Source: Lojkania enalia (taxonomy: Eukaryota; Ascomycota; Dothideomycetes; Pleosporales). From it: a DNA stretch of 30,392 bases. Positions 1 to 10,332 of this stretch are shown here, one piece after another. Where the stretch lies: NCBI GenBank assembly GCA_010094045.1, contig ML986655.1:190337-220728 (forward strand), given 5' to 3'. The notes below the pieces were generated by a model that was given only the letters and a program-made list of their open reading frames with translations, searched no databases and was not told where the DNA came from. The stretch's first letter is position 1, and the number at the start of each line of letters is the position of its first letter. Made by a program: the position numbers and the translations under genes.

Positions 1-2150
1 CGATTTAGTTTTATAAAGCTATTTAAATATAAGGTTATAGTAGCTTAATTCTCTCTTTTATATAACTTTAGTTAAAGTATAAAGATATTAATTACGCTTA
101 ATATCTAGTCTGTAAAAAACTACCTTAGTTTCCTTATAGTAAAAGGGTACTATATTAATCAGGACTAGAAGTTCTATAAAAGACTACTTAATTTTATCCC
201 TATTTAAGGAAGCTATACTAGTACTTCTATAGTAATAGAAGTACTATATATTCTATTAAATATAAATATATAATAATAATTACTAGCAGCTACCTATAAT
301 AATACTACTAATAATAGTATACTTATATATATAATATAAGAGAAACTATATAAAGATAGTATTAAATAGAATTATAAGAAGAATACAATTCTATATCGTA
401 TTTATATTATTAATCTTATTATTTAGGAAATTCTTTACTATCTTAAACTTATACCCTCTAAAGAGATAGAAGATAGAGGAACTTTATAGTAATATAATAT
501 AAATAAAATCCGGATATAGATTTCTATCTTAAATTCTCTTTATAAAGTATAACTTTTATTATAGTTAGTTATTATAATTATTATATACTAATTTCTAGTT
601 AGATTTAAACTATTTATAAAGTAATTAATCGATTACTATAGTACTATAAGCGTTTTATTACTTTATAGGGCTCCCTACTACCTAAGTACTAGCTGTTTAT
701 AATAAGATATGTTCTAACTTAATAGAATTCGATATTTAATATATATAATTAAGTAGTAGGCTTTAAATAATATATTAATAACTAGCTTTAATATAAAATT
801 AACTTAAAGATTTTTACTCGGAAATCTGGTAATAATAAGAATGCTAAGGTAGATTTTTATAATCTCCAGCAACTTTAACTATCTACTATTAAATAGTACT
901 ATTTAATACTAATTATAGACCTACTTAACAATTTTAAAAGGGTAGCTAAAGCGTTTAATAAGAATATAAAGCTTTAGATCCAGTATATTTAGTAAATATA
1001 TAATAGACTCTTCGATTTTCTAGATAATATAAATAGAGATCTAGCTAAAGATATAGAAAGTTACTTAGATTAGCTAATAGTAGTAAGAGCTGTAGTAGAA
1101 AAGGGTCGATCTAAATTAAGTAAATACTACTTAAAAATAGACGTAAAGTATAGTTACTTATTTAACTATATAATAATCTTAGATCTATTCTAGAAGCTTA
1201 TAGTATATAAAGTACTTTTATTATAGCTATTTATTATATTAGCTTCTAACTATAACTATAGGATAAGACTTAGAACTTTTAATATAGGAAAACCTATTAC
1301 TAACAATTCCTTAAATATTTTAATCGCTATAATAAAAATATACTAGACTATACTTTATTTATAATATCTCGACTCTAATAGATATAAAATAATAAATAGT
1401 TTCGTAAACTATCTTTATAATATTTATCCTTAAGCAGCTCCTTAAGTTTTCTAAGCTAGAATCTAAGTAATGTAGGAGAGGGAGAGGGAGAGGAAGAGGG
1501 AGAGTTAGAGGAAGAAGAGAAAGGACTAACTTATTAAGAAGGAGAAAGTTATCTAAATATACCTCCTATTCGAGGTTATAACTTTAATATATTAGGCTAG
1601 TAGAGAGTAAACAAATATTAGTATCTGCGGCTTATTTAGGTTATAAGGGATATTCTCCTAATATAGATTATAGGAGTTAATATTAAACGTGTTTTTAATA
1701 CTACTAGAGATATAATTAAGAATAGAAGATATTACCTTACTATATAAAGAATCCGGGATATTATATTTCTAAAATATATAATAAGCGGAGAGAACTATTA
1801 TATTAAAAGGGTATACTAGGCTATAGAAGTCTAAGATACTAGTAAACTAAGCCTTTTTTATAGTACTAATAAGGTTATAGATCTTTTTAAACTTCTAGCC
1901 TAGGTATATAATAAAGAACTAGAGATTAACTAGAAGATTAACTAGGAGAATATTAATCCTAGTACTACTACTAATAAGGAGCTATTATAAAAGCGTATTT
2001 ATTAAGAAATTTGTAAACCTCTATAGTTTATATAATAAATTACTATTATAAATATATTATCGTATTAAATTAAGCTATATAAAATTAATAGTTAAAGAGT
2101 ATACTACTATAGTTTATAATATACTACAGCATACTACCCTAGAATCTAAT
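1..2150 (+). pseudogene. hAT-family transposase remnant, RIP-degraded
   Basis: Cut-and-paste transposase of the hAT superfamily, cut off on the left by the window edge. The clearest part is the C-terminal dimerisation region (hATC) at about 1617-1790, where one frame reads VIRDIL, then KRVFNTTRDII and NRRYYLT, then IRDIIFLKY; fungal hATs typically have ERVFSxARDI and RRxRL here. Upstream, 900-1450 reads as the region before it, with FNKNIK, YNRLFDFLDNI, KGRSKLSKYY and YLFNYIIILD. All frames carry TAA/TAG, mostly at former Gln or Trp codons. An E/R-rich low-complexity linker lies at 1474-1525. The 3' limit is unclear: ACCCTAGAAT occurs at about 2131 and again near 2194 and could belong to a terminal repeat, but the matching left end is outside the window. 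Family call firm, borders weak. Confidence 0.8.
1474..1525 (+). repeat. Homopurine (GA-rich) tract inside hAT remnant
   Basis: 31 uninterrupted purines at 1474-1504, then TT, then 19 more purines. In the transposase frame it encodes alternating Glu/Arg/Lys, so it is probably the charged linker before the hATC domain. With no CpA or TpG it offers few RIP targets, which may explain its higher GC content than the flanks. Confidence 0.7.
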
Positions 2151-2269
2151 AAAGTAAGATTAGTCTAATCTATAATAAATAGCTATAATAAAACCCTAGA
2201 ATATTATACTATATATACTCTTACTAAACTACTTTCTAAAATATACTAATTAATTAGACTTTAAGGAAA

Positions 2270-2425
2270 TCTAGTCTATATAACTCTACCTTAACCTATA
2301 CTCTATTACTAAGTAGCTATTCTAACTCTATCTATACTCTAGACTAATTAGTAAAACTCTAACCTTAACTCTACCCTACTTATATAAGATCCTAACCCTA
2401 ACCCAACCTATATCTATCTACCAGC
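2270..2425. repeat. Degenerate CCTAA/CCTTAA-rich repeat, telomere-like core
   Basis: A C-strand-biased stretch with repeated CTACCTTAACC, CTCTAACCTTAACTC and, at 2391-2404, CCTAACCCTAACCC, which is two units of the common fungal telomere repeat plus two bases. The irregular spacing of about 30-40 bp resembles the tandem block at 5304-5420. It may be an eroded satellite or internal telomere-like sequence; two units alone are not proof of telomeric origin. Confidence 0.45.
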
Positions 2426-2429
2426 CTAG

Positions 2430-3475
2430 TATAGTAGAGCTTATTAGAGAGAAAACGTTAGAAATATATAATTTATCTAATCTTATTTAGTTTAGTATTT
2501 ATAATTAAGCGTCGGAATTTAGTAAAGTAAGTAGAAAACCTGCTTTAACCTTACTTTAAGATCTCTAACTTACTCTATACTATAGTTTCTTTATTCCGGT
2601 TACTATAGGTAGATTTTAAGAAGGCGACTAAGCTGTTTATAGAATTAATACTCTTATCTATTAATAGGTTAACTAATATTACTAGATCTTATTCTAGATA
2701 AGAATAGATATATAAAAGGTAGGTATATTTGGTTAGGTATTAGTTAGCGTTTTCTTCTAGTTTATAGTAGAGCTTTCTAATAGAGTATAAAAGCTCTAAG
2801 TATTTACTAAAAAATATTAGAAGGTTAGATAAATAGTTAAATAAGAAATATAAGTTATATATAGTTTAAGATAGATTAGAAGTTAATATAGATATTTATT
2901 TAGAAGCTAGGGTTATAGGCTAAATTAGGTTAAGAGCAGGTAATAGTTCTATTACTATTAATATACTAGTAGCTAGGAGAAGGGTAGCTATTTAGCAGCT
3001 ACTAAATTCTCTTTATATCGCTTTAAGATCTAACTTATAGTAGTTCTCTTAGGTTATTAAGACCTCTACTAGTATCTTATTCTTCTACTATAAAAAGTCT
3101 AGTTTACCTTAAATCTTTTTAAGTATATTAATAAGCGCGTTCTTGTCTATAGTATATAATAGTAGATAATATAATATAATATTACAGACGCTTATATATA
3201 GTTAGTTAATTATACTTTAGGCAGTTAACTCTATTACTATATACTATATATAAATATTAAAATATTGCGTAAAGAATAAAGATATCTATATTATATAGGT
3301 TTTTATAGGAGCTAGGTCTGTACTACTATATAGGCTAGCTGGGTTAGTAAAATCTTCCTCTATTATAGTTATAATAAGTTAGTTATATTCTAGCTAGTAG
3401 CTAATAGCTATTACTAGTAGCTAGTTTAGGTATTATAGTAAGAGTAGTATAAGTATAGGTGTCGCGGTATTACTA
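2430..3475 (-). pseudogene. Gypsy-type gag remnant
   Basis: On the minus strand a degraded reading frame resembles the Ty3/Gypsy gag core: segments equivalent to INSINSLIAFLKSTYS, then QSKxKxxRQxxxSFxTYFAKFRRLI and NTKLNKIRQI at about 2480-2660, matching the usual pattern in which a short conserved run is followed by YxxxFxxL. The frame is interrupted by many TAG/TAA codons. The N-terminal side (3000-3475) is only loosely coding-like, and no protease or RT follows, because the sequence changes into the CCTAA-rich block at about 2430. It is a truncated element between the hAT remnant and pogo-1 copy A. A LINE ORF1 is an alternative I cannot exclude. Confidence 0.4.
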
Positions 3476-3558
3476 TAATAAACTACTTTTATAAGAAGAC
3501 TTCTAGTAGTCTAAAACTCTAAGTAATATACATAAATTTAGGTTACAATTAATATTTA

Positions 3559-4735
3559 ACGTAGTTTATAAGCAAGCTATTAGTATAAGTAAGCTGTTAT
3601 CTTACTAAACTTTTAACGGCCTACTTAAATTAACGTATAATAGCTTAATATAGTAACGTATAATTAACCTATAAAGAATTATAAATTATTCTTATAATTT
3701 TAGCTATCGATTAAGGTTAAGTTTTAACTAAGAATAGCGCTATAATAACTTTTTACTACTTTTAAAGTACTCTCTACCTTCGACGTGCTAGAATAGCTGT
3801 ATAACGTAATTATAAGCCGAATTTAAAGAAGTTTACAAAGACTAAAGAGGAGGTACTTATTAGCTATATCCTTGATTAGGATTTACGGGGATTTCCGCCT
3901 ATAATTAACGGCGTACGAGCTATAGTAAGTAGACTATTAGCTGAGTACGGTGCTAAGATCTTAGCCTTAGTACGCGATTATATTAACTATATTAATAAGA
4001 CTACCTTCCTTCTAACCTTTAAAGTAGCCTATAATCGATTAATTATAGAAGCTAATATCCGCGCAAGCTTTTAAGGCGCTAGAATAGTACTATATAATTT
4101 AGAAGCGGTACTATTAAAGCTTAATATTAAGCTATATATACTAATACTACCTATACTAGAGACTACCCTCTAAGAGGCTAAAATACCTAGTAACGCGCGT
4201 AAACTAGAGGCTTAATTAATAATAATTTATAGTAGGATTTAGCAATATTAAAACTTATTACCTATATTAATTATCGCAGCCTTTAATTAGTTTTAAAAGA
4301 GTACTATAATAATAATATATTCGATTACGCTGATAGCTAATTAAATTAAAAGCCTTAAGCGAGTGAATAAGGTAGTAATAAAGCGAAAATAATAGAAAAG
4401 AAAGCAATTATAGAAGTAGGAGATTCTAATAAAGGCTGTAGGTAAGGATATAATTAATTAAAATAACGTTAAGGGGTAGATTAATAAGAAAATTTATAAT
4501 TAGAGTACTTAGCTATAAGAGAGTAGCTAGCCTTAATAGAGCTATAGGCGCTATAAATAGCCTAGTTATAATACTTAAACGTGCTAAATTAATAGCGTAG
4601 ATATTAAATAATCTAATAGACTATTACTTCCTATAGTATATATATATATATAGTTAATAATTATTGCGATTAAGTTGTTCGAATCTTAGTAGGGTAATAG
4701 CTTACTTATACTAACAGCTCGCTTATAAACTATAT
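3559..4735 (+). mobile_element. pogo-2: internally deleted pogo/Fot1-like element nested in pogo-1A
   Basis: An 1177-bp insertion with long terminal inverted repeats: the left end ACGTAGTTTATAAGC followed by AAGCTATTAGTATAAGTAAGC is mirrored on the right as the complement of ATATAGTTTATAAGC and AGCTGTTAGTATAAGTAAGC. It is flanked by TA at 3557-3558 and 4736-4737, and the empty site is visible in pogo-1 copy B, which proves an insertion. Differences between the two ends are C/T or G/A transitions, as RIP leaves. The element carries a shortened transposase pseudogene lacking the catalytic core. Confidence 0.93.
3830..4460 (+). pseudogene. Shortened pogo-2 transposase: HTH and C-terminus kept, DDE core deleted
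   Basis: The frame opens with a CENP-B/pogo-type DNA-binding region at about 3850-3955 (EEVLISYILD, then RGFPP, VRAIVSRLLAEYGA), close to the usual LDLxxRGFPP...RLLAERG. It then jumps directly, at about 3955-3985, to the region near the C-terminal end of the DDE domain (VRDYINYINKTTFL, FKVAYNRL, ANIRASF, then GARIVLYNLEAVLLKL for the usual GAGLVPxxPEAVLSKL), followed by PSNARKLEAQ and a Lys/Arg-rich tail (about 4370-4420). The catalytic segments that normally carry FDETGF and LDGHxSH are absent: roughly 250-300 residues, judged from the family pattern. Several TAA/TAG codons interrupt what remains. It cannot encode an active enzyme; the deletion predates or is independent of RIP. Confidence 0.85.
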
Positions 4736-5245
4736 TATACGAAAGTTCTTTATATAATTATTAAAAGAGGTATAAGAAGGATTCTTACAACTTATAAAAG
4801 ATGCTAAATTAATACTATATTAGAATATACTTCTTTAAGCTTGTAACTCTAAGTTTAAAAGATAATTAGAAAAAGTAACTAAATGTAAAACGCGTAAAAT
4901 AAAGTATATTTAGTATAATAGTATAGTATTATATAGTAAGGGATCTTTATATATAGCTGCTGAAGTATCTATAGATTCTTAGCCCTTTAAGAAGACTCGT
5001 AGTACTAATACTTAAGAAAGAGCTTAACCAGCTTAATACTACTATAATAACTATAGTAAGACTGGATATAATACTTATATATACTAAAAGGATAGTAGGG
5101 AAAATTCTAAATTAGATAAAAGTATATTATATATAGAATTTCTTATTAGTATTAAGTAAATTAACTTTTTATATATAGTGTTTATTTATGCTAAGAAAAA
5201 GTAGCCGCTTTAATAGAATAGCTACTTTAATAGTAGAATACGTTA

Positions 5246-5532
5246 TATAATATATAATATATAATAATTTCTTATAATTATAGAGGAATCTTATAGAGTA
5301 TTTCTACCTTAACCTTATACCCTAGTACTAAGAATCCTACTCTAACCTTAACCTTAATACTAAGAACTTTTACCTAATCTATATTCTAATACTAAAAATT
5401 CTACCTTAATTTTAATCTAAATAAGATATTATATACTTTATTTACTAGTCTATATATATTAAATATTAATTCTAAAACTAAAATAAATATTTAATATTAG
5501 AGATATTATATTTAGTAATATTATATCTAGTA
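5246..5532. other. Spacer between pogo-1 copies A and B
   Basis: About 290 bases without a coding signal. It starts with an AT-only stretch (5244-5275), holds the ~33-bp tandem repeat at 5304-5420, and then continues AT-rich to the TA target site of pogo-1 copy B at 5533-5534. No family could be assigned. Confidence 0.5.
5304..5420. repeat. Degenerate ~33-bp tandem repeat
   Basis: About three and a half head-to-tail units: 5304-5336, 5337-5369, 5370-5400 and a partial unit from 5401. Each begins CTACCTTAACC or a C/T-transition variant and ends near TACTAAGAATT (TACTAAGAATC, TACTAAGAACT, TACTAAAAATT). The units resemble parts of 2270-2425 (CTACCTTAACC followed by TTACTAAG). It looks like a decayed minisatellite; function unknown. 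Confidence 0.6.
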
Positions 5533-5534
5533 TA

Positions 5535-7384
5535 ATATATTCTACTATTAAAGCGGCTAAACTATTAAAGCGGCTACTTTTTCTTAGTATTATAAATACT
5601 ACGTATAAACTATAATAAATTTATAATACAACCTTCTATTAATTTAATAAGAAGGTAGAATTAAGCTTATCTTATAGGCGTATAAATCAGGCTAATTTAA
5701 GAGTATATAACGCGCTGCTATAGCTTTTAATATATAATATTAACAACTCTCTACTCGACTTTATAAAATCGCGTTTCACCCTCGTATATAACTAAATTAC
5801 TAGAAGCTTATAATAACTAAAGAATAAATAATCGTATAATATATTCTTAACCTTAATTTACAAGAATTTGCGCCCCCAGCTATATAAGGTAGTAGATATA
5901 GTAGATAAACTATTAGGCGTATGTAGTAAAACACCTATAAGAAAGAATTAGCTTAAACGATTCGTAGTATATATAAATAAGTTTAAAATAACTTTTAATC
6001 GAGTAAAAGATTGTTAAAAAATAAAATATGAGAATCTAGAGGTTATTAATATATAGTTTAAGCTTATATGGGATATAATTGCGAAATATAGTATATATAA
6101 TAATAATATCTACAACTTTAATAAGATAGGCTTTTAGATAGGTATTATTAGTACTATAAAGGTTGTTATAGGTTTAGAACGTTATATAAGGCCTACTCTT
6201 ATATAGCTAGATAATTATAAGTAGATTATAGTTATTTAGAATATCTACGCTACTATATACGCGACCCTACTATTTATTATTTATAAAGAACGCATCTATA
6301 TTTCTATATAATATAAAGAAGTAGGTATACTATATAATTGGAAAATTTTAGTCTCTAAAAATAGCTGGATAAATAATACGCTTAGTCTTAAGTAGCTAAA
6401 GTACTTTAATAAGTATATAAAGATACGTTAGGTAGAATTATATAGGCTACTTATTTTAGATAGCTATAAAAGCTACCTTAACTAGAAATTTAAAGATTAC
6501 TACCTTATACGAAAAATCCTAATACTTTATATATCTTCTTATTTATTATATATACTTTAGCCTCTTAATATAGTTTACTTCTTATTATTAAAGTTAAAGT
6601 ACTTATAGCGCGTATAAAACTTAGCGCGCTAATACGTCTACTATATTAATAAAGAAAGCTTCCTTCTAGCTTTTAAAAACGCGTTTTTTAATATATATAT
6701 ATATAAGAACTATTAAAAGGCTTTTAAAGTAATAGAAATTGTTCCTTTAAACGCGCAGGTTATATTAGATTACTTTAATATACGACTATATACCCTACTA
6801 GAACTACTTCTATAAGAAGACTTCTAATAGTCTAAAACTTTAAGTAATATATATAAATTTAGGTTACAATTAATACTTATATAAAAGTTCTTTATATAAT
6901 TATTAAAAGAGGTATAAGAAGGATTCTTATAGCTTATAAAAAGTGCTGAGTTAATACTATATTAGAATACGCTTCTTTAAGCTCGCAACTCTAAATTTAA
7001 AAAGTAATTAGAAGAAGTAACTAAGTATAAATCGCGTAAAAGAAAGTATATTTAGTATAGTAGTATAGTATTATATAGTAAGGGATCTTTATATATAGCT
7101 ACTAAAGTATCTATAGACTCTTAGCCCTTTAAGAAGACTTGTAGTACTAATACTTAAGAAAGAGCTTAACCAGCTTAACGCTACTATAGTAACTATAGTA
7201 AGACTAGATATAAGACTTATACATACTAAAAGAATAGTAGAGAAAATTCTAAATTAGATAAAAGTATATTATATATAGGATCTCTTATTAGTATTAAGTA
7301 AATTAACTTTTCGTATATAGTATTCGTTGTACTAAGAAAAAGTAGCCGCTTCGATGGTTTAGCCGCTTTAATAGTAGAATATGT
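5535..7384 (+). mobile_element. pogo-1 copy B: full-length pogo/Fot1-like transposon
   Basis: An 1850-bp element with terminal inverted repeats and TA target duplications (5533-5534, 7385-7386). The left end reads ATATATTCTAC and then two 17-bp units with core AAAGCGGCTAAAC; the right end is its complement, with one unit altered to AGCCGCTTCGATGGTTT. Both ends then share CTACTTTTTCTTAGTA just inside. It carries one transposase pseudogene on + (about 5640-6800) and about 580 bp of 3' non-coding sequence shared with copies A and C. It is the intact-length reference for the family in this window. Confidence 0.93.
5640..6800 (+). pseudogene. pogo-1B transposase (HTH_CENPB + DDE_1), RIP-inactivated
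   Basis: Layout is that of pogo/Fot1 transposases: N-terminal HTH, a CENP-B-like second DNA-binding part (about 5860-6010, with KNQLKRFV where families have KNWxxRFV), then the DDE_1 core. Catalytic positions are visible. The first Asp block is NFNKIGF (6113-6133) instead of NFDETGF, so Asp is lost to Asn. The second is LILDSYKSY (gat at 6459-6461), Asp kept and the usual Gly-His changed to Ser-Tyr. The third is PLNIVYF (aat at 6567-6569) where PLDVxCF is expected, again Asn. Between them are TPPFIIYKG-like and NNTLSLKQLKYF stretches, and the end reads YYINKESFLLAFKNAF. TAA/TAG occur throughout at Gln/Trp positions. Protein is dead, family assignment firm. Confidence 0.9.
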
Positions 7385-7386
7385 TA

Positions 7387-7454
7387 GAGGAAAACTATTT
7401 ACTAAAGAAATTTCTAAAGAAAGTTCTTTTTTAAATTAATAATATTAAAAATTC

Positions 7455-7531
<77 letters not shown>

Positions 7532-8300
7532 TAATTAAAGTTATAAAAGTAATCTATAAAAATTAACTACCTAATTAAAATATTTCTACTAGGTTAATAA
7601 ATAATTTAATTGGTAAAAAGGTTTATTAATAGAAGAATATTATTTTTAAAAAATAAATTAACGATATTACTAGTAATTAAAAATTTCTAATACTAGAATT
7701 AATATTATTATTAATACTAAAGAATTAGAATACCTTTATAATATTACTAGTAGATAGTAAAGATACTACTTTTAGTAATAATTTACTATAAAAATAGTAA
7801 CCGTTACTTTCTTAAACTTTTATACTCTTAAGAAGAATAAATAATACTTTATAAAAGAAAAAAATGAGTAGCTAAATATTTAAGAATAATATAATTTAAA
7901 GAGGTAGATTTCTATATAACTATAAACCGTCTTAATTATACTTTATTATTATAAATACCCTTATACTAGAACTTATTAAAGTATAAGATTCTATATAGAT
8001 AAGTAAGTAGAGTTAATTATATAGACGGCTTAGTAACTTAGTTAAAATTAAACTGCTAAACCTATTTAGTTATAGGTTAATAATTAAATAAGAGAAATAG
8101 TAGAGAGATTAAATTATATTTAATAATTTTATAACTTTAACCTTTATAATTTTTTATAGTTAACTTAAATATCTTTTATATACTCTACTTATATACTTCT
8201 ATTATAAACTTATAAGAATAATCCTCTTATAATATATAATTACTTTTAGTTATTATTCTACTCTATAACCGGCTAATTAGAGGCTATTATACTTTAACTA
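7387..8300. other. Region without recognisable gene, left of Gypsy-A gag
   Basis: Very AT-rich sequence between pogo-1 copy B and the first gag-like frame of Gypsy-A. It contains the (TAA)25 run and an imperfect inverted motif (ACCGTCTTAATTATA near 7927, complement TAATTATATAGACGGCT near 8015). The 5' LTR and leader of Gypsy-A should lie here if it is still present, but I could not match it to a second LTR because Gypsy-A's 3' end is not in view. No coding signal of its own. Confidence 0.4.
7455..7529. repeat. Perfect (TAA)25 microsatellite
   Basis: 25 uninterrupted TAA units (75 bp) in one phase. It is the longest simple repeat in the window and lies 70 bp right of the pogo-1 copy B target site. 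With no C or G it cannot be changed by RIP, so its perfection gives no age information. It may be simple slippage or the tail of a vanished retroelement. Confidence 0.97.
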
Positions 8301-8497
8301 CCCTTATAAAGTTAGAAGAAGTAAGACTAGTTAGACTATCCTAGTTATAAGAAAAAAGATACCTTTAGTAAGTAATATAGAAAACTTACGTAAGTAGAAT
8401 ATTAGAATTAGCTAATAAGGCTACCTCTTTAAAAATAGATATAATAACTATATTTATAAGAATATAGAACGAGTTAGTATAATAATAGAACTAACTA

Positions 8498-10332
8498 ACG
8501 TAATCTACCACCGAGCGGTTAAAACTACCGAGCGGTTAGTAATCCACCTAATTTCAATTTTAAAGTAGAATATCTCTACAGCTATTAAAGTAATTAATTA
8601 TATAGCAATATTTATATAATTCTTACTATTTAGTATTTTAATTAGAGCTATTTTATATATTTTAATACGGTGGTCTAGCTCTTAACAGCGCCCGTAGCGT
8701 CTTAGTTAACGTAGTTAACTATAACTATTTAAGCCTTTTTGTTCTATTTAACGGTCTTCTTATTATTACTTTACTAATTACAGCCTATCTAATATAGAGA
8801 TAGTACTTACGCCCTTAATTACCTTATATTTATACTCCTTACACTTTATAAGTATCGTATTTGCCGCCTAGAGATCTCTATTCTCTATCTCTAAAAACGA
8901 CTACCTATACGCTATAGACGTAATACCTTTTATAAGATTTATAAGACCCTCGAGTATTAATGTTAGTAAACTATTTTAATATTGTTCTACGCGCCGTTAT
9001 ATATATTATATCTAGTACTCTACCTCTAAGCGATTATATAGTATTTATAACTGCTATTTAGTAGGTTCTAGAAGTAGCAGCGTCGGGGTTTATAAAGCTT
9101 AAATATTAAGCTTTAAAATAATACAATCTAGACTAAATAGGATTAATCTAGACCCTCTAAAGCCTCTAACTATATTTTTATTAGTAATAGCGTTATTAAA
9201 GGCCGCTTTAAATATAGGTAGGAAGTCTTCTTTAGTTATATAGTTAATGTAGCACTAAATTAAGCTTTTAATCTCCTTACTATATGCACGCTTTAATAGA
9301 CCAAAATAGCCTATATTAAGTAGCTATAGAAGATAAGATAAGTATAGAGGCATATAAAGTATAATAATATTATATTCTTTATAATAATTATAAAATTCGA
9401 TAGAATTATAGCTATTATAGCTATCTATAATAAGTAGTCGGTAGACGCTAGTAGTACTAGCTTTAGTATATTTGTCAAAGTGCTTAAGCTACTTAAACCT
9501 GTGTTTAATAGACGTCCAGCCCTTCTTACTAATAGATAAAACCTACTAAGGCTTATCCGCAATTAACTAGTACTAGGTATTATATTATTACGCGCCCTTA
9601 AGGATAATAAATAGTAGAACTAGCTAGCTACATGTATTCGCTACTATAATTACTATTACCTACTTAGTATTACTAGACTAGATAGATTTAGGCATTTATC
9701 GCCTCTTAGTACTAGTAATAACCATTCTTAGGCCAATTTTACCTATTTAGAAGCCGGTCTTATTAAAATTATATATATCTTCGTTAAAGATACTATACTT
9801 AGCCTTAGTATTATATATAAGGCGGAACTAACCTTAAATAACCTTAGAATCTTCATTTAGAGCTCTTTAGTAGTTATATTATCGATTAACGCGTAATTTA
9901 AGCTCTAGAACGTGTAAGATAAAGCGATTAGGCTAATTTTTACTAACAGGTTGCTAACCGCGATTAAGAAGCAGTTTATTAACTATATCTCGCAATATAT
10001 CGAGATTAAGCTGAAACTTACGCGTATCTACATTAAGTATATAGTCTATAATTAACCTCTCCTCTAGCTCTATAAGATTCTTCGAATTGGGGGTGCAATC
10101 GGCCCTATAAAGTCTCTTATTACGGCGCTCTTTTAGGGTAGTATAGCTGACTTTAAACGCCTGCGCTGCAGCTAGATTTAACTTAAATTAACTTTGTTTA
10201 AAAGCTTTATTTACTATAGTTATATCGGCTTTAGATAAGCGTATTCTATCGCGTGGTTGTAGAGATATCACAAAAATTAATAGGGTGGTGGAGATTGTAG
10301 TAGGTTACTAACCGCTCGGTGGTAGATTACGT
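8498..10332 (-). mobile_element. pogo-3: full-length pogo/Fot1-like transposon inside Gypsy-A gag
   Basis: 1835 bp with terminal inverted repeats and TA duplications (8496-8497, 10333-10334). The left end reads ACGTAATCTACCACC then GAGCGGTTAAAACTACC and a second GAGCGGTTAGTAA; the right end is the complement with only one such unit. The transposase pseudogene is on the minus strand. It is visibly richer in G+C than its host: line 9901-9960 is about 38% and 8701-8760 about 28%, against 18-22% in sampled Gypsy-A and left-edge lines. That fits a later insertion or fewer RIP cycles. Confidence 0.93.
8790..10250 (-). pseudogene. pogo-3 transposase (HTH_CENPB + DDE_1)
   Basis: Read right to left. 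N-terminal HTH, then ADCTPNSKNLIELEERLIIDYIL at 10110-10040 (shown here with its family counterpart xxxANxxKLTxxEE). Next come the CENP-B-like part with DILRDIVNKLLLNRG and PVSKN (9995-9940), and YNYQRAL (about 9885) for YDYxRA. The core has NFNKTGF at about 9745-9765 (first catalytic Asp changed to Asn), RLLIIDSYNSYNS near 9400-9440 (second Asp kept, Gly-His altered), and LLNIGYF near 9300-9320 (third Asp changed to Asn). The tail shows LEIENRDLQAAN at about 8860-8890, the usual coiled C-terminus. It needs about ten Gln/Trp codons restored to be open. Best preserved transposase in the window, yet catalytically dead. Confidence 0.88.

Larger units (their letters stand above)
3475..5243 (+). 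mobile_element. pogo-1 copy A: 5'-truncated pogo-like transposon
   Basis: Only the 3' part of the pogo-1 family. 3483-3558 and 4738-5243 align almost colinearly with 6806-7384 of full-length copy B, ending in the same terminal inverted repeat (GTAGCCGCTTTAATAG..., ending TAGTAGAATACGT at 5243) followed by TA at 5244-5245. The whole transposase ORF and the 5' end are missing; homology starts around 3475-3483, abutting the gag-like remnant. The copy is split by the pogo-2 insertion (3559-4735). Removing that insertion with one TA restores colinearity with copy B (AATATTTATACGAAAG against AATACTTATATAAAAG). Confidence 0.88.

Noticed and set aside
2391..2404. Internal telomere
   Set aside because: Only two and a third CCCTAA-type units are present, embedded in irregular CCTTAA-rich sequence; not enough for a telomere claim.
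7925..8035. Inverted motif around 7927 and 8015, possible MITE
   Set aside because: The arms match only over about 6-10 bases with different spacing and no target duplication was seen.
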